Shown here: piece by piece, positions 15,939-25,289 of the stretch
How positions within the stretch are numbered: the first letter of the stretch is position 1
Layout: each line of letters starts with the position of its first letter
Source: Roseburia sp. AF12-17LB
GTDB lineage: Bacteria > Bacillota > Clostridia > Lachnospirales > Lachnospiraceae
NCBI RefSeq assembly: GCF_003479605.1
Contig: NZ_QUHR01000003.1
Span: 124,001-188,000, forward strand
Direction: 5' to 3'
Length of the DNA: 64,000 nt
Translations under genes and position numbers: made by a program
The notes under the pieces: model-generated
Seen by the model: only the letters and a program-made list of their open reading frames with translations
Databases searched by the model: none
What the model was told of the DNA's origin: nothing

Positions 15939-17252
15939 TCAGAAAACAAAATATCCTATTCCTGTTGCTACTAATACTGATACAATTGTACATACAAGTC
16001 CCGGCCGCATATAGCTGTGATTAAATATAAATTTTCCAATCTTCGTAGTACCTGCCGTGTCAAAAGCAAGACCTGCTATACACTGGCTGGAATCCGGGAT
16101 AAAATAGTTGGATGAGCATGCCATCCATCCACCTACAATAATATAAGCCGGCAGATTCAATGCAATTGCAATTGGAATCATAATCATTGTCGTAGACGCT
16201 TGTGAACTTGTCAGTGCACCTACCAGAAATACTGCAATAATATAAATCCATGGATGTTCATTTGTTAAAGCCGACAAATTTTCTGTAATGAAGTTTGTCT
16301 GTGCACCAACAAAAGTATTTACCAGCCAGCAAAGTCCCGCTGCAAGAATAACAGCAAAGAATCCAGTCTTTAACAACGGTACTTCTAAAATGTCGTTACT
16401 ATCAATTTTACTTACAATAACAATAATTGCGGCAGCTACATACATAATAATCTGGATTAAAGATGTCATTGCTAACTGTGTACCATCGCTAAATGTTGGA
16501 CGGAGCGCCGGGAAAATACCGCATATTGCAATTACTACCATAGAAACCAGGAAGATAGCAACAGAAATCTTTGCTTTTTTGGTTACCTGTTTTTCTCCTT
16601 CTACTTTCTTTTTAAAATCTTTTACCAGTCCATCTGCAACCCTCTGCTGATATTCAGGATCATCCTCTAATTCCAGACCTTTCTTGTATACAGACAATGC
16701 TGCAACCAATACTCCTATCAGTGCTGCCGGAATTGCTACCAGCATAATTGTTGCCAGATTTACTTTTTCAAAAATAGTCATATAGCCCACAATAGCTACT
16801 GTTGCAGCTGTTATTGGTGATCCGGTATTTGCCTGCTGGGATGAAATAATACTAACAGAAATCGGGCGCTCAGGCCGAATTCCATTTTCCAATGCTATTT
16901 CATTAATAACCGGAAGTAACGAATATACAATATGTCCGGTTCCACAACAGAATGTAAATAAATACGCTACAAAAGGTGCTACCAAAGTAATGTTTTTCGG
17001 ATTTTTCCGTAATATTTTTTCTGCAAGCTGTACCATAAAATCCAATCCGCCAGTTGCCTGCATCGTACAGGCTGCGGTAATTACCGCCAACATAATCAGT
17101 ATAACAGTAATCGGTGGATCTGATGGAGTCACTCTAAAGATATATACGAAAATCAACATTCCGATGCCGCCAGCCATTGCCAGGAAACTTCCACCTTTTC
17201 TGGTTCCCCACACAATAATCAGCATTAAAACAATAAATTCAATCCAAAACAT
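15939..17252 (-). CDS. Dcu-family (DcuA/DcuB) transporter, FraA-like
   Basis: A polytopic membrane protein of about 437 residues covered by hydrophobic helices. Features of the anaerobic C4-dicarboxylate family are clear: ATGGLDFMVQLAEKILRKNPK, a TFCCGTGHIVYSLLPVINEIA stretch, RPISVSIISSQQANTGSPITAATVA, and a conserved DDPEYQQRVADGL loop. In Salmonella the fructose-asparagine permease FraA belongs to this family and lies with fraB and fraD, so uptake of an Amadori product of aspartate or asparagine is the best guess here. Plain dicarboxylate exchange is the alternative. ATGs at 17258 and 17252 both follow AGGAGG. The second has the better spacing (9 nt). Confidence 0.82.
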   Translation of the reverse strand: MFWIEFIVLMLIIVWGTRKGGSFLAMAGGIGMLIFVYIFRVTPSDPPITVILIMLAVITAACTMQATGGLDFMVQLAEKILRKNPKNITLVAPFVAYLFTFCCGTGHIVYSLLPVINEIALENGIRPERPISVSIISSQQANTGSPITAATVAIVGYMTIFEKVNLATIMLVAIPAALIGVLVAALSVYKKGLELEDDPEYQQRVADGLVKDFKKKVEGEKQVTKKAKISVAIFLVSMVVIAICGIFPALRPTFSDGTQLAMTSLIQIIMYVAAAIIVIVSKIDSNDILEVPLLKTGFFAVILAAGLCWLVNTFVGAQTNFITENLSALTNEHPWIYIIAVFLVGALTSSQASTTMIMIPIAIALNLPAYIIVGGWMACSSNYFIPDSSQCIAGLAFDTAGTTKIGKFIFNHSYMRPGLVCTIVSVLVATGIGYFVF

Positions 17253-17360
17253 GGACATCTACCTCCTCTTTTTTATTTATTCCAAAGCATGTGCACTACT
17301 TTAAAACCAAAATGTATTAATTTGTTTTTATTTGTATTGTTTTATTTTGTATCTATTTGT

Positions 17361-17389
17361 ATTATATAGATTCCATACATTTGTGTCAA
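17361..17389 (-). promoter_or_regulatory. Sigma-A promoter of the transporter-kinase-deglycase operon
   Basis: On the minus strand, TTGACA (17384-17389), 17-nt spacer, TATAAT (17361-17366): a near-consensus promoter. TGTAT and ATACA half-sites lie inside and just after the spacer, similar to those around the promoter at 19234-19262, so control by the same GntR regulator is likely. Confidence 0.85.
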
Positions 17390-17469
17390 TAAAGAAATAC
17401 ATTTTCGACATTATGCACAATTTTTTGTTTCACTTTTTGTACATCAATATCAATTTAATTGTGCATAGC

Positions 17470-17495
17470 AAAACCCGCCAGGAGCACTGGCGGGC
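17470..17495 (-). terminator. Terminator after the HAD gene
   Basis: CCCGCCAG/CTGGCGGG with a 5-nt loop followed by TTTT on the minus strand, 55 bp past the HAD stop. It separates the deglycase-2/HAD unit from the transporter operon, which has its own promoter downstream. Confidence 0.85.
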
Positions 17496-17548
17496 ATACA
17501 ATTAAATACTTTTTATTCTTCTGTTTTCTCTTTCTTTCACTCAGGCAG

Positions 17549-18178
17549 TTAAACGTATGAAGAAATAACATAATCCGCCTGACTTACATCCTGATTCTCA
17601 CCAGCTCCTGTATACGCAACTACCTCTATATTTGCAGCCTTTGCTGCCTGTATACCAATAAACGAGTCTTCTATTGCAATACATTCTTCCGGCTTTGCTT
17701 CTAAATATTGCATTGCTTTTCTATAGCATTCCGGATCCGGTTTTCTATTCCGGCACATGTCTCCGCATACCAGCACATCGAACAAACCCAGCATTTTCAT
17801 CCGGTTCAATGCTACTACAATCAGCCGTGTAGAGGTTGAAGAAACCACTGCCAGCTTTTTCCCCTGTTTTTTCAAACCGGCAATAAACTCCAGCACCCCA
17901 TCCATTGGCTTAATGCAGCCATTTTCATATGTATTTCCTATTTCTTTTCTTTTTTGCAAAAGCTGTTCCATTGTTATTTTCTCCGGCGAGCGTTCCAGCA
18001 GTTCCAGCAGAATATGGGAATCATGTGAGCCAATTAGTCTATCCCTGTCTTTTTGTGTCAGTTCCACTCCAAACTCTTTTAATGCCAGACCCAGATAATT
18101 ACCATTACTCTCTTCTGTATCTGCTATAACTCCATCAAAGTCAAACAATACATATTTTTTTTCACAGAATTTTTTCAT
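17549..18178 (-). CDS. HAD-family phosphatase/beta-phosphoglucomutase-like
   Basis: A 209-residue HAD subfamily IA enzyme: catalytic LFDFDGVIADTEE (nucleophile D and acid D), VVSSTSTRL (motif II), RKPDPECY (motif III Lys region) and IEDSFIGIQAA (motif IV). The closest functional types are beta-phosphoglucomutase and 2-deoxyglucose-6-phosphate phosphatase. Its ATG shares one base with the stop of the second deglycase gene (TAATG), so it is translationally coupled to it. A plausible role is removing phosphate from stalled 6-phosphofructosyl amino acid or another sugar phosphate made by the pathway. That is inference. Confidence 0.82.
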   Translation of the reverse strand: MKKFCEKKYVLFDFDGVIADTEESNGNYLGLALKEFGVELTQKDRDRLIGSHDSHILLELLERSPEKITMEQLLQKRKEIGNTYENGCIKPMDGVLEFIAGLKKQGKKLAVVSSTSTRLIVVALNRMKMLGLFDVLVCGDMCRNRKPDPECYRKAMQYLEAKPEECIAIEDSFIGIQAAKAANIEVVAYTGAGENQDVSQADYVISSYV

Positions 18179-19188
18179 TAATATTCTACCTTCCACATAT
18201 AGCGGCGGGTTGTTAACGGATGTTCACGCTTTACTGCCAGTGCGTGGTTGTAAATCGGATATACATTATTAAACAGTGCATGGTTAAAGTAATCTACTAC
18301 TGTTGCATCAATTGTGGATAAGCCAAGCTCTTTCGCATCAAGAACCTCAATACGTTTTGCATATGTTTTCAGGAATGTAAGTGCTCTCTCATCCAGTTCG
18401 CGGGTTGAGCCTTCTGATATCTGAATCATAAACGGACGGTTTGCATCTGTAACTTCAAATGGACCATGGAAAAATTCACCGGTATGAATACTGCTTGAAT
18501 CAAGCCACTGCATCTCCATAAATATACAGATACTCTCCATATAGGCAGCTCCATATGCTGCACCACTTCCCATTGTATAAATCACTGAATCATTCTGATA
18601 CTCTTCTGCAAATGCCTCTGCCCTGGCAGCCACATGTGTACGTGCATTTCTGATGATATTGCTAATCATGCCTAAAGCTTCATAGAATTTATCATAATTA
18701 GCATATCCCTCCGTCTGTGCAACTAATTCCACTGCCACAAGCAATGCACACTGCGTCTTTTCTCCTGCATAATCAATATCCCCTGCAAGATGATCAGGAC
18801 TTGCATCAAATGTATAATGTATAATATAATCTCCAAATTCTATAATTTCTGATTCCTCCAGCCATGTCAGAATAATAACCGCCGCTCCTTTTTCTTTTCC
18901 TAATTTGGCAGCCTTAATCGTTTCCGGTGTATTTCCCTTGTGGCAGGCAAGACATATAATAGAATTTTCTCCAAAGTCCTTTGGTGTGCTATGCACAAAC
19001 TCATTACTGTTTATCCAGGCTGATCTCAAAACCTGTGATTCTCTCTCCATAAATGTTTTTGCCGGATAAAGTGCGCCAAGTGATCCTCCGCATCCCACAA
19101 AATAAATATTTTTAATTCCACCGATGTCTTTTTTTTCTTCTAAAATTTCTTTCACAATGTTTTTAATGTCTTTACTTACGTATCCCAT
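18178..19188 (-). CDS. SIS-domain sugar-phosphate deglycase (FraB/FrlB-like), copy 2
   Basis: A 336-residue paralogue of the deglycase at 13331-14314. The signature blocks match (YFVGCGGSLGALYPAKTFME, CLACHKGNTPETIKAAKLGKEKGA, HTGEFFHGPFEVTD, TTRRYMWKVEY), with a short insertion around residue 130 (DASPDHLAGDIDYAGEK). It should cleave a 6-phosphofructosyl amino acid to glucose-6-phosphate plus amino acid. AGGAGAGAAAAA precedes MGYVSK. It heads its own unit with the HAD gene and is divergent from the GntR regulator, as expected for the regulated promoter of the locus. Confidence 0.85.
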   Translation of the reverse strand: MGYVSKDIKNIVKEILEEKKDIGGIKNIYFVGCGGSLGALYPAKTFMERESQVLRSAWINSNEFVHSTPKDFGENSIICLACHKGNTPETIKAAKLGKEKGAAVIILTWLEESEIIEFGDYIIHYTFDASPDHLAGDIDYAGEKTQCALLVAVELVAQTEGYANYDKFYEALGMISNIIRNARTHVAARAEAFAEEYQNDSVIYTMGSGAAYGAAYMESICIFMEMQWLDSSSIHTGEFFHGPFEVTDANRPFMIQISEGSTRELDERALTFLKTYAKRIEVLDAKELGLSTIDATVVDYFNHALFNNVYPIYNHALAVKREHPLTTRRYMWKVEY

Positions 19189-19232
19189 TTTTTCTCTCCT
19201 TTTTATAATGTATTTATTTGTTCTATGTGTTT

Positions 19233-19262
19233 ACTATAATACAATATAATACATTCTGTCAA
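19233..19262 (-). promoter_or_regulatory. Promoter of deglycase-2/HAD unit with GntR-type half-sites
   Basis: On the minus strand, TTGACA (19257-19262) and TATAGT with 18-nt spacing. The spacer holds repeated TGTATTATA-like sequence, and TATACATT and CATACAATATAGG lie just upstream, between this promoter and the divergent regulator. These AT-rich TGTAT/ATACA repeats are candidate operators. Confidence 0.65.
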
Positions 19263-19352
19263 TATATATCATACAATATAGGAAAATATATACATTTTTG
19301 CAACTTTGTTTTATAATATTTGTGAAAGTTATATTAGGAGAGAGGTATTTAT

Positions 19353-20063
19353 ATGGAACTGAACAACACCATTGCCACACCACTGTACAAACAATTGGAG
19401 GAAAAAATACGAAAAGAAATTGACGCCGGAGAACGGGCGGCCGGCAGTCGTCTGCCTACAGAAAATGAATTAAGTGAATCATACCATGTGAGCAGAGTTA
19501 CTGTCCGAAAAGCATTAGCCGTTTTATCTGAATCCGGATATTTAGAAAGGAAATCAGGAAAAGGAACTTTTGTAGCGGAAAAAAAATTGCAGCGTAATAT
19601 TACAGAAGTCATAAGTTTTTCTGATATGTGCCGGATGAAAAACGCAACACCTGGAGCTAAGACCATAAAAATTGCATTGGAAGATCCTTCTGAACGGGAT
19701 TTAACTGAAATGTCACTACACGAAGGGGATAAAATACTCGTAGTGGAAAGAATCCGTTATATGGATAATGTCCCTGTCATCTTAGAGTTCAATAAATTTC
19801 CTGAATCCTTTTCTTTTTTATTTGGAGAAGATTTAAACGACTCATCTTTGTATGAAATACTAAGAAAACACAATATCATTCTGGATCATTCACGTAAAAC
19901 ACTTGATATTGTTTTCGCTAATGCCCAAGAGGCTAAGACTTTAAACATCAGTAAGGGGTATCCTCTGCTCCGGATATCAAGTACCATCCACGACGTTGAC
20001 AACACTATCACGAATCTTTGCAAACAGCTATGTATCGGTGATAAGTTCCAGTTTATTTTTTAG
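19353..20063 (+). CDS. GntR/HutC-family regulator (FraR/FrlR-like)
   Basis: A 236-residue repressor-type protein. The winged helix is at the N-terminus (LYKQLEEKIRKEIDAGE, RLPTENELSESYHVSRVTVRKAL, GYLERKSGKGTFVA), and a UTRA effector domain follows (about 90-230: RIRYMDNVPVILEFNKFPESF). UTRA domains of this group bind sugar-phosphate-like effectors. The gene is divergent from the deglycase-2 gene and is therefore the likely local regulator, released by a phosphorylated Amadori compound (inference). TTAGGAGAGAGG lies 10 nt before the ATG. Confidence 0.88.
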   Translation: MELNNTIATPLYKQLEEKIRKEIDAGERAAGSRLPTENELSESYHVSRVTVRKALAVLSESGYLERKSGKGTFVAEKKLQRNITEVISFSDMCRMKNATPGAKTIKIALEDPSERDLTEMSLHEGDKILVVERIRYMDNVPVILEFNKFPESFSFLFGEDLNDSSLYEILRKHNIILDHSRKTLDIVFANAQEAKTLNISKGYPLLRISSTIHDVDNTITNLCKQLCIGDKFQFIF

Positions 20064-20099
20064 TTACAATTTGTGCTGTTTCCAATGCGGCTCATCTAA

Positions 20100-20150
20100 T
20101 AACAAATGCGATAAAGTCCCTTATTACAATTAACTTTATCGCATTTGTTA
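20100..20150. repeat. Perfect 18-bp inverted repeat after the GntR gene
   Basis: TAACAAATGCGATAAAGT (20100-20117) is exactly repeated in reverse complement at 20133-20150, with a 15-nt loop. It lies 37 bp after the regulator stop. The T-run after it is weak on both strands, so it is either an AT-rich bidirectional terminator or a protein-binding site. Confidence 0.7.
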
Positions 20151-20257
20151 TATCCTTAGAGAAGTCATTATTTCCCATTGTGCTACTATATTTTCTAAGG
20201 TTAAAAAGCTCCGGTTTCTGCCACCTGAAAATGCCGGAACAGAAAGGACAATTTCTT

Positions 20258-20836
20258 ATGCATTTATCGAAAAATAAACTGGCGGTCTTTTTTCCGGGCA
20301 TCGGTTATCACTGTGACAAACCACTGCTCTATTACAGCCGAAAGCTTGTTGCCGAAGCAGGTTATGAAACCGCTCTTACACTGGACTATTCCCTTGCCGG
20401 CAGCGATATCACTGGAAATATCCGGGGTAATAGGGAGAAAATGCAGCAGGCTTTTTCTTATCTTTATGAACAGGCTGTAAAACAGCTTTCTTCCGTAAAC
20501 TGGCAGGATTATGATGAAATTATATTTATCTCAAAGAGCATCGGAACGGTTATTGCCTCTGCCTATGCAAGGAAGGAAAATATTTCCTGCCGCCAGATTC
20601 TCTATACCCCTTTACGGGAAACCTATGATTTCCACCCGCAGAATGCCATTGCTTTTCTCGGCACTTCCGATCCCTGGAGCGATATTGAAAAAGTGACTGG
20701 CATCAGCAGAGGGCAAAAGATTCCTCTTTTCCTCTATCCGGATGCCAATCACTCTTTAGAAACAAAGGATACACTTGATAATATCAAAACGCTTCGCAAT
20801 GTCATGGAGGAAACGAAGCGGTTTCTTACTTCATAA
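20258..20836 (+). CDS. Alpha/beta-hydrolase-like protein
   Basis: A 192-residue protein with a small alpha/beta-hydrolase look: LAVFFPGIGYHCDKPLLYYSRKL at the start, a nucleophile-elbow-like ISKSIGTVIAS (Ser, about 100), FLGTSDPWSD with a possible acid residue, and a late DANHSLE supplying the His. Similar small hydrolase-like proteins are common in Lachnospiraceae. No substrate can be proposed. AGAAAGGACAATTTCTT precedes this ATG; the longer frame from 20180 has no ribosome site. It is a single gene convergent with the ABC exporter operon. Confidence 0.7.
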   Translation: MHLSKNKLAVFFPGIGYHCDKPLLYYSRKLVAEAGYETALTLDYSLAGSDITGNIRGNREKMQQAFSYLYEQAVKQLSSVNWQDYDEIIFISKSIGTVIASAYARKENISCRQILYTPLRETYDFHPQNAIAFLGTSDPWSDIEKVTGISRGQKIPLFLYPDANHSLETKDTLDNIKTLRNVMEETKRFLTS

Positions 20837-20861
20837 ATACTTTGTTGCAGCAAGTACCGGT

Positions 20862-21731
20862 TTATTCTTTTTGAATCAGGATTTTGCCATCCTGAACCTC
20901 AATCCGCACTTTATTGGAATCGATACCGGCTTCTTCTAACATTTCTTCTGTCAGCTGCAGCCGGTGGGCTTTGTCTAAAACGGAATATTCTTCATGGGTA
21001 AATTCTGCTGCACTTGCAAGACGCTGCAGTTCTTCTAAAGATACTTTCCGAATCTTTTCGGTACTGATTTTGCCATCGGAAATCAGCACTGTCCGCTCCA
21101 CTTTATCCGCCAATGCCATATCATGGGTCACTATGATTATTGTAATTTTAAATTCTTCATTCAGTTTGTGGAACAGCTCAAATATCTGATTTGCAGTCTT
21201 TGTATCTACTGCGCCGGTAGGTTCATCTGCCAGAAGAATCGACGGCTGATTGGAAAGTGCAACGGCAATGGCAATCCGCTGCTGCTCGCCACCGGATAGC
21301 TGGGAAGGGAACTTATCCGCATGTGCTTCCATACCGACTGCCTTTAATAAATCTCTGGCACGCTTCCGCTTCTCCCGGGCGGATGTTCCCGGATGAACCT
21401 GCATGGGTGCTTCAATATTTTCCAGCGCCGTAAGATAAGAGAAAAGATTTCTTGCACTCTTCTGCCAGACGAATCCCACTTTGTCACGGCGGTATAAAAC
21501 CAGTTCTTTTTCTGTATAGGACGATAAGTCCTTTCCATCCACCATAAGGATTCCTGCTGTGGGTGATTCCAGTCCTCCGATGATATTAAGCAGCGTCGAC
21601 TTTCCACTGCCGGATTTGCCGATAATTGCCATCATTTCCCCATCTTCTATCGTAAGATCCAGTCCTTCCAGTGCCATGACTTTATGCTGTTCCATCTCAT
21701 ATATCTTTACCAGGCTGTCACACTGAATCAT
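20862..21731 (-). CDS. ABC transporter ATP-binding protein (MacB/LolD type), ATPase 2
   Basis: A 289-residue ATPase: Walker A GKSGSGKST, Q-loop in VGFVWQKSARNLF, signature LSGGEQQR, Walker B ILLADEPTG and the H-loop VTHD. The last 60 residues are an extension (SAAEFTHEEYSVLDKAHRLQLTEEMLEEAGI) not needed for ATPase activity. It belongs to the LolD/MacB class that drives FtsX-type permeases. It is the last gene of the exporter operon and overlaps the other ATPase gene by 4 bp (ATGA). Two separate ATPases suggest a heterodimer (inference). Confidence 0.9.
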   Translation of the reverse strand: MIQCDSLVKIYEMEQHKVMALEGLDLTIEDGEMMAIIGKSGSGKSTLLNIIGGLESPTAGILMVDGKDLSSYTEKELVLYRRDKVGFVWQKSARNLFSYLTALENIEAPMQVHPGTSAREKRKRARDLLKAVGMEAHADKFPSQLSGGEQQRIAIAVALSNQPSILLADEPTGAVDTKTANQIFELFHKLNEEFKITIIIVTHDMALADKVERTVLISDGKISTEKIRKVSLEELQRLASAAEFTHEEYSVLDKAHRLQLTEEMLEEAGIDSNKVRIEVQDGKILIQKE

Positions 21732-22447
21732 TTTACCAGCCTCCCATCCTTTAATTCATAGACGAAATCACCAAGTTCCATCAGATTCGGGTCATGGGTG
21801 GTCATGACTACAGTGATATGCTCCTGCTCTACCAGTTCACGGAAAAGTTTCATGACTGCAAGCCCCGATGCCGTATCCAGTGCACCGGTTGGTTCGTCTG
21901 CAAAAATCACCTGTGGTCTGTGGGCAACTGCCCGGGCAATAGCCACCCGCTGCTGTTCACCGCCAGATAGTTGATAAGGCATATGATAAATCCGTTCTTT
22001 CAGTCCGACCCGTTCTAAGATTTCTATTACACGCTTCTTCTGTTCTCCCCTATTTTTCTGCTCTTCCTTATCCTTCTTCCGTTTCTCTTTATCACCGGAT
22101 AACCGCAGGGCAAATTCCACATTTTCATAGGCATTCATCACAGGAATCAATGCCACAGACTGAAAAACAAATCCCATCCGGTAACGCCGCAAGTCCTCCC
22201 GCTCCCTGTCTTTTAAATGTTCCAAATCTTTTCCGAAAAATTCCACTTTTCCTTCCGTCGGTACATCAAGAGCACTTAAAAGATTAAGAAGGGTTGTCTT
22301 GCCGGAGCCGGAACGTCCCTTTAAAATAGTAAGACTGTTGCTTGGTATCTCCATGGAAACGCCGTCCAAAGCCCGGACGATGCTGCCATCTCCCGACGAA
22401 AAATATCTTTTTATATTTTCTGTGCGTATTGCTATCGTCTGTTCCAT
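21728..22447 (-). CDS. ABC transporter ATP-binding protein (MacB/LolD type), ATPase 1
   Basis: A 239-residue ATPase with Walker A GRSGSGKTT, Q-loop MGFVFQSVALIP, signature LSGGEQQR, Walker B VIFADEPTG and H-loop TTHDPN. Between the Q-loop and the signature it carries an unusual highly charged insertion (about residues 120-140: GDKEKRKKDKEEQKNRGEQK). It starts at the stop of the permease gene (ATG and TGA share a base) and overlaps ATPase 2 by 4 bp. Confidence 0.9.
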   Translation of the reverse strand: MEQTIAIRTENIKRYFSSGDGSIVRALDGVSMEIPSNSLTILKGRSGSGKTTLLNLLSALDVPTEGKVEFFGKDLEHLKDREREDLRRYRMGFVFQSVALIPVMNAYENVEFALRLSGDKEKRKKDKEEQKNRGEQKKRVIEILERVGLKERIYHMPYQLSGGEQQRVAIARAVAHRPQVIFADEPTGALDTASGLAVMKLFRELVEQEHITVVMTTHDPNLMELGDFVYELKDGRLVK

Positions 22448-25278
22448 CAGCTGTCCTCCCCTAACCGAAGTGCCTTTGCAATTTTCATGCTCCGCAGTAT
22501 TTTCCGGATAATCAGATAACAGAATAACATCACTGCCAGAAGTACCGCTAAAAGCTTCAAAAGGTCTGTAGGATAAATGTATATTTCTATGGCAAGATTA
22601 TGCTTTTGCGGCAGATAGACCACCATAAGCAGACGTACAAACAAAAGCGTTGTCACTGCTCCGATTCCGCCACCGGCAAGCAGTGGCCCGGCGGAAGTAA
22701 ATAGCTGTTCCGTCAAAAGCAGCTTTCGAATCTCTCCCATGCGCATTCCCATTGCCCGGTAGACTCCCAGCAGCAGTTCCCGTTTTTTCAGTGTCATAAT
22801 CCAATAGAGTAAAAATCCTACCGAACATACCACCAAAGATAAAATAAAGCTTAATGTAAACATTCCATTTGTCACCTGTACCATGGCTGAATTCCGGTTG
22901 TCGGCAAGCTGTTCCTGCAATAAGGTAATATGTTGCGGCTGAACACCTGCTGCCGCAAGACTTTTCGTAAACATAGTCTCTTTCACACCATCTGAAAGCT
23001 TCATCCACACCTGGTAAGGGGTCTGACCAAAAGCACTGATAACGGTGGCATAATTTGCTACCAGAAGATACTGTTCCTGTTCATTTAAATTGCCTTCTTC
23101 ATCCTTTACATAAGCATATCTTTCATAACCAGGGAAGCAGTCTATGATTGCACAGACCTTTGCCTGCCTGCTGCCCATGGCATCTTCACCAATCTCTGCC
23201 GGCAGATACCTTGTATAACTTAAAGTATCTCCCACCTTTAACTTTAATTTGTCTGCCAGATTGGAAGAAATTATTACCCCATCCGGCTCCTCTGCCAGTG
23301 CATTCAGTGCATAAAACCAGTGTTCTTTGTTGACACCAGCTTTAAGCCGTGCAGTCTCCCCGAATCCTTTTGTGTGGATTGCCATAAGTTTTCCATCAAA
23401 AACTGTTCCGTTTTTCGCAGTAATATCCGTCTTTTCATCGATCAGTACCCTTGTGGCATTTTCACAGACATTTTCTTTGATTAATGTTTCATATCTTCCA
23501 AAATCAGGCTCCAGATATTTCCAGCTGGTTTCCTTTTCTTCCATTTTCGAAACCTGCAGCCGGAAGTTTTCTTCCACCACTGCATCTGCTCCGGTGACAT
23601 ATGCAATCTGCTCTTCCATATTCTGATTCATGGTCCGTGCCATATTCGCATCAAAAATTCCACTGGCTATGGTCATAACCAGAAACACTGCTAAAAATCC
23701 CGATTGATACCAGGTTCTTTTCAACTGTAAAAATGCCGCATATCCTGCCGGGTGGAATCTGTTCTTAAAAACTCTGTCCACTGCAAGAATCAGATTATAA
23801 AAGAGACGTATAAACAATAATCCTGCTGCCAGTATAAACACCGATGTATTCAAAAGGATTACCGGGTCCATTCCCTTTCCGGCAATCATTTCCATTGCAA
23901 GACTCTCCTTCTGCCGGTTGTAGTTATAAAGCAGATACCCGGATAAAAGTAATAGCAGAATATCCAGATAACATTTTTTCCAGAATGGATTTTTCACAAC
24001 ACCGTTTTTTGCCATACTTTCATTTACAATGGTGTATTTTGTCCGCCGCAGCGCCGGTATGGTCAGAAACAGAATTACAATAGCCGCCGCCACCAGAGCG
24101 TAGAGAATCATTCCGCCATTTAAGGTATACATGCTTACATCTTTTCCGGTAAATTTTAAAAACCCGTCGGTGGAAGCTGCTCCTTTGCACATTCCATATC
24201 CCAGCAAAAGTCCAAGCACTGCGCCTATCAATGCCAGAAAGGATGCCTGCAGAAGATAAATCATTCCCACCTGCAATTTGGTTGCGCCTCGGCTCCGGAG
24301 TACCGCAATTTCTCCTTCTTCCAGAGAAAGTATCTGGGAGGATACCATATAGATAAATAACAGCAGCAGTACAATGCATGGCAGTTCCAATGCCCACAAC
24401 ATCTGCTGTATGGTTCGCTGCTTTGTGAAAAAGGACGCCAGGGTATCTGCCATATTATCCCGATACTTTGTATCTGATGTCCGGAACTGCTGCATATAAT
24501 CTGCATATTCTGCCGCATGCTTTGCATCTATCTGCCGGTAATCTAACATCAGATTTTCTTCGTAACTGATTTCATCCTGTCCAAAGGAATCTATCATGGC
24601 ATCAAAAGTATTCTCTGATACAAACAGTGTATTTCCAAAATCACTGAGCGTGTGATACCAGTAACTATCATTGATATTCTTTTCTTTTATGATGCCTGTC
24701 ACCTTAAAATCCACTTCATAAACTTCTGCTTCACCCTGGATTTTCATATGAAGCACTTCTCCTGTCACCAGTCCGTAGGCATCCATCGTCTCTTCACTGA
24801 CAAGGCATGGATAACAGCCGTTTATTTTCACCTGATTTCCGCTGTCTAAACCCTCTCCGTATGTAATATCTGCGTTCTTCGATAATTCCGGCAGATATCC
24901 AACGGTAAAATATTCATTGGTTCCGCCCAGGCTGGTATCTGCTTTTCCACCGGAAAGGCTTAAATACTGCTCGGATGCCACTGTATCCACCGCCACATAT
25001 TCGGTCCATTTTTTCTCATATGCCACAAGTTTCTCTAACACTTCCTTTGCAGAACTATAATCCTTCGAAGAATAGCTGCCACTACGATTCATCACTGCAG
25101 GAAATGTTTCCTGTTCCTTTGCATATGTTTCAAATCCTGTTCTTAATACCTGGTTTCCGGCACCACGTTCAAACATCGGATGACAGACAAATAATGCGAT
25201 AAATAATGTAATTCCAAGAAGCAGGCACAAATTCAGTCCTTTTTTATTCTTTATTTTACAAAAGACAAAACGTAACAT
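22447..25278 (-). CDS. Large FtsX-type ABC transporter permease
   Basis: A 943-residue permease. An N-terminal helix (LCLLLGITLFIALFVCHP) is followed by an extracytoplasmic domain to about residue 290, then a block of three helices (LLLLFIYMVSSQILSLEEGEIAVLRSRGATKLQVG is the FtsX coupling motif), more central helices, a second extracytoplasmic domain (about 560-770), and a final FtsX block (FILSLVVCSVGFLLYWIM, LLLGVYRAMGMRMGEIRKLL). Two FtsX modules in one chain indicate it can act as a full permease. With its ATPases and HlyD-type partners, it resembles MacB-like exporters of peptides, toxins or lipids. The substrate is unknown. Confidence 0.85.
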   Translation of the reverse strand: MLRFVFCKIKNKKGLNLCLLLGITLFIALFVCHPMFERGAGNQVLRTGFETYAKEQETFPAVMNRSGSYSSKDYSSAKEVLEKLVAYEKKWTEYVAVDTVASEQYLSLSGGKADTSLGGTNEYFTVGYLPELSKNADITYGEGLDSGNQVKINGCYPCLVSEETMDAYGLVTGEVLHMKIQGEAEVYEVDFKVTGIIKEKNINDSYWYHTLSDFGNTLFVSENTFDAMIDSFGQDEISYEENLMLDYRQIDAKHAAEYADYMQQFRTSDTKYRDNMADTLASFFTKQRTIQQMLWALELPCIVLLLLFIYMVSSQILSLEEGEIAVLRSRGATKLQVGMIYLLQASFLALIGAVLGLLLGYGMCKGAASTDGFLKFTGKDVSMYTLNGGMILYALVAAAIVILFLTIPALRRTKYTIVNESMAKNGVVKNPFWKKCYLDILLLLLSGYLLYNYNRQKESLAMEMIAGKGMDPVILLNTSVFILAAGLLFIRLFYNLILAVDRVFKNRFHPAGYAAFLQLKRTWYQSGFLAVFLVMTIASGIFDANMARTMNQNMEEQIAYVTGADAVVEENFRLQVSKMEEKETSWKYLEPDFGRYETLIKENVCENATRVLIDEKTDITAKNGTVFDGKLMAIHTKGFGETARLKAGVNKEHWFYALNALAEEPDGVIISSNLADKLKLKVGDTLSYTRYLPAEIGEDAMGSRQAKVCAIIDCFPGYERYAYVKDEEGNLNEQEQYLLVANYATVISAFGQTPYQVWMKLSDGVKETMFTKSLAAAGVQPQHITLLQEQLADNRNSAMVQVTNGMFTLSFILSLVVCSVGFLLYWIMTLKKRELLLGVYRAMGMRMGEIRKLLLTEQLFTSAGPLLAGGGIGAVTTLLFVRLLMVVYLPQKHNLAIEIYIYPTDLLKLLAVLLAVMLFCYLIIRKILRSMKIAKALRLGEDS

Positions 25279-25289
25279 TCCAAATCCTC

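Noticed and set aside
20862..22447. The two ABC ATPase genes as one frameshifted gene
   Set aside because: Each has its own Walker A, signature and Walker B, and they overlap by only 4 bp, so they are two complete genes.
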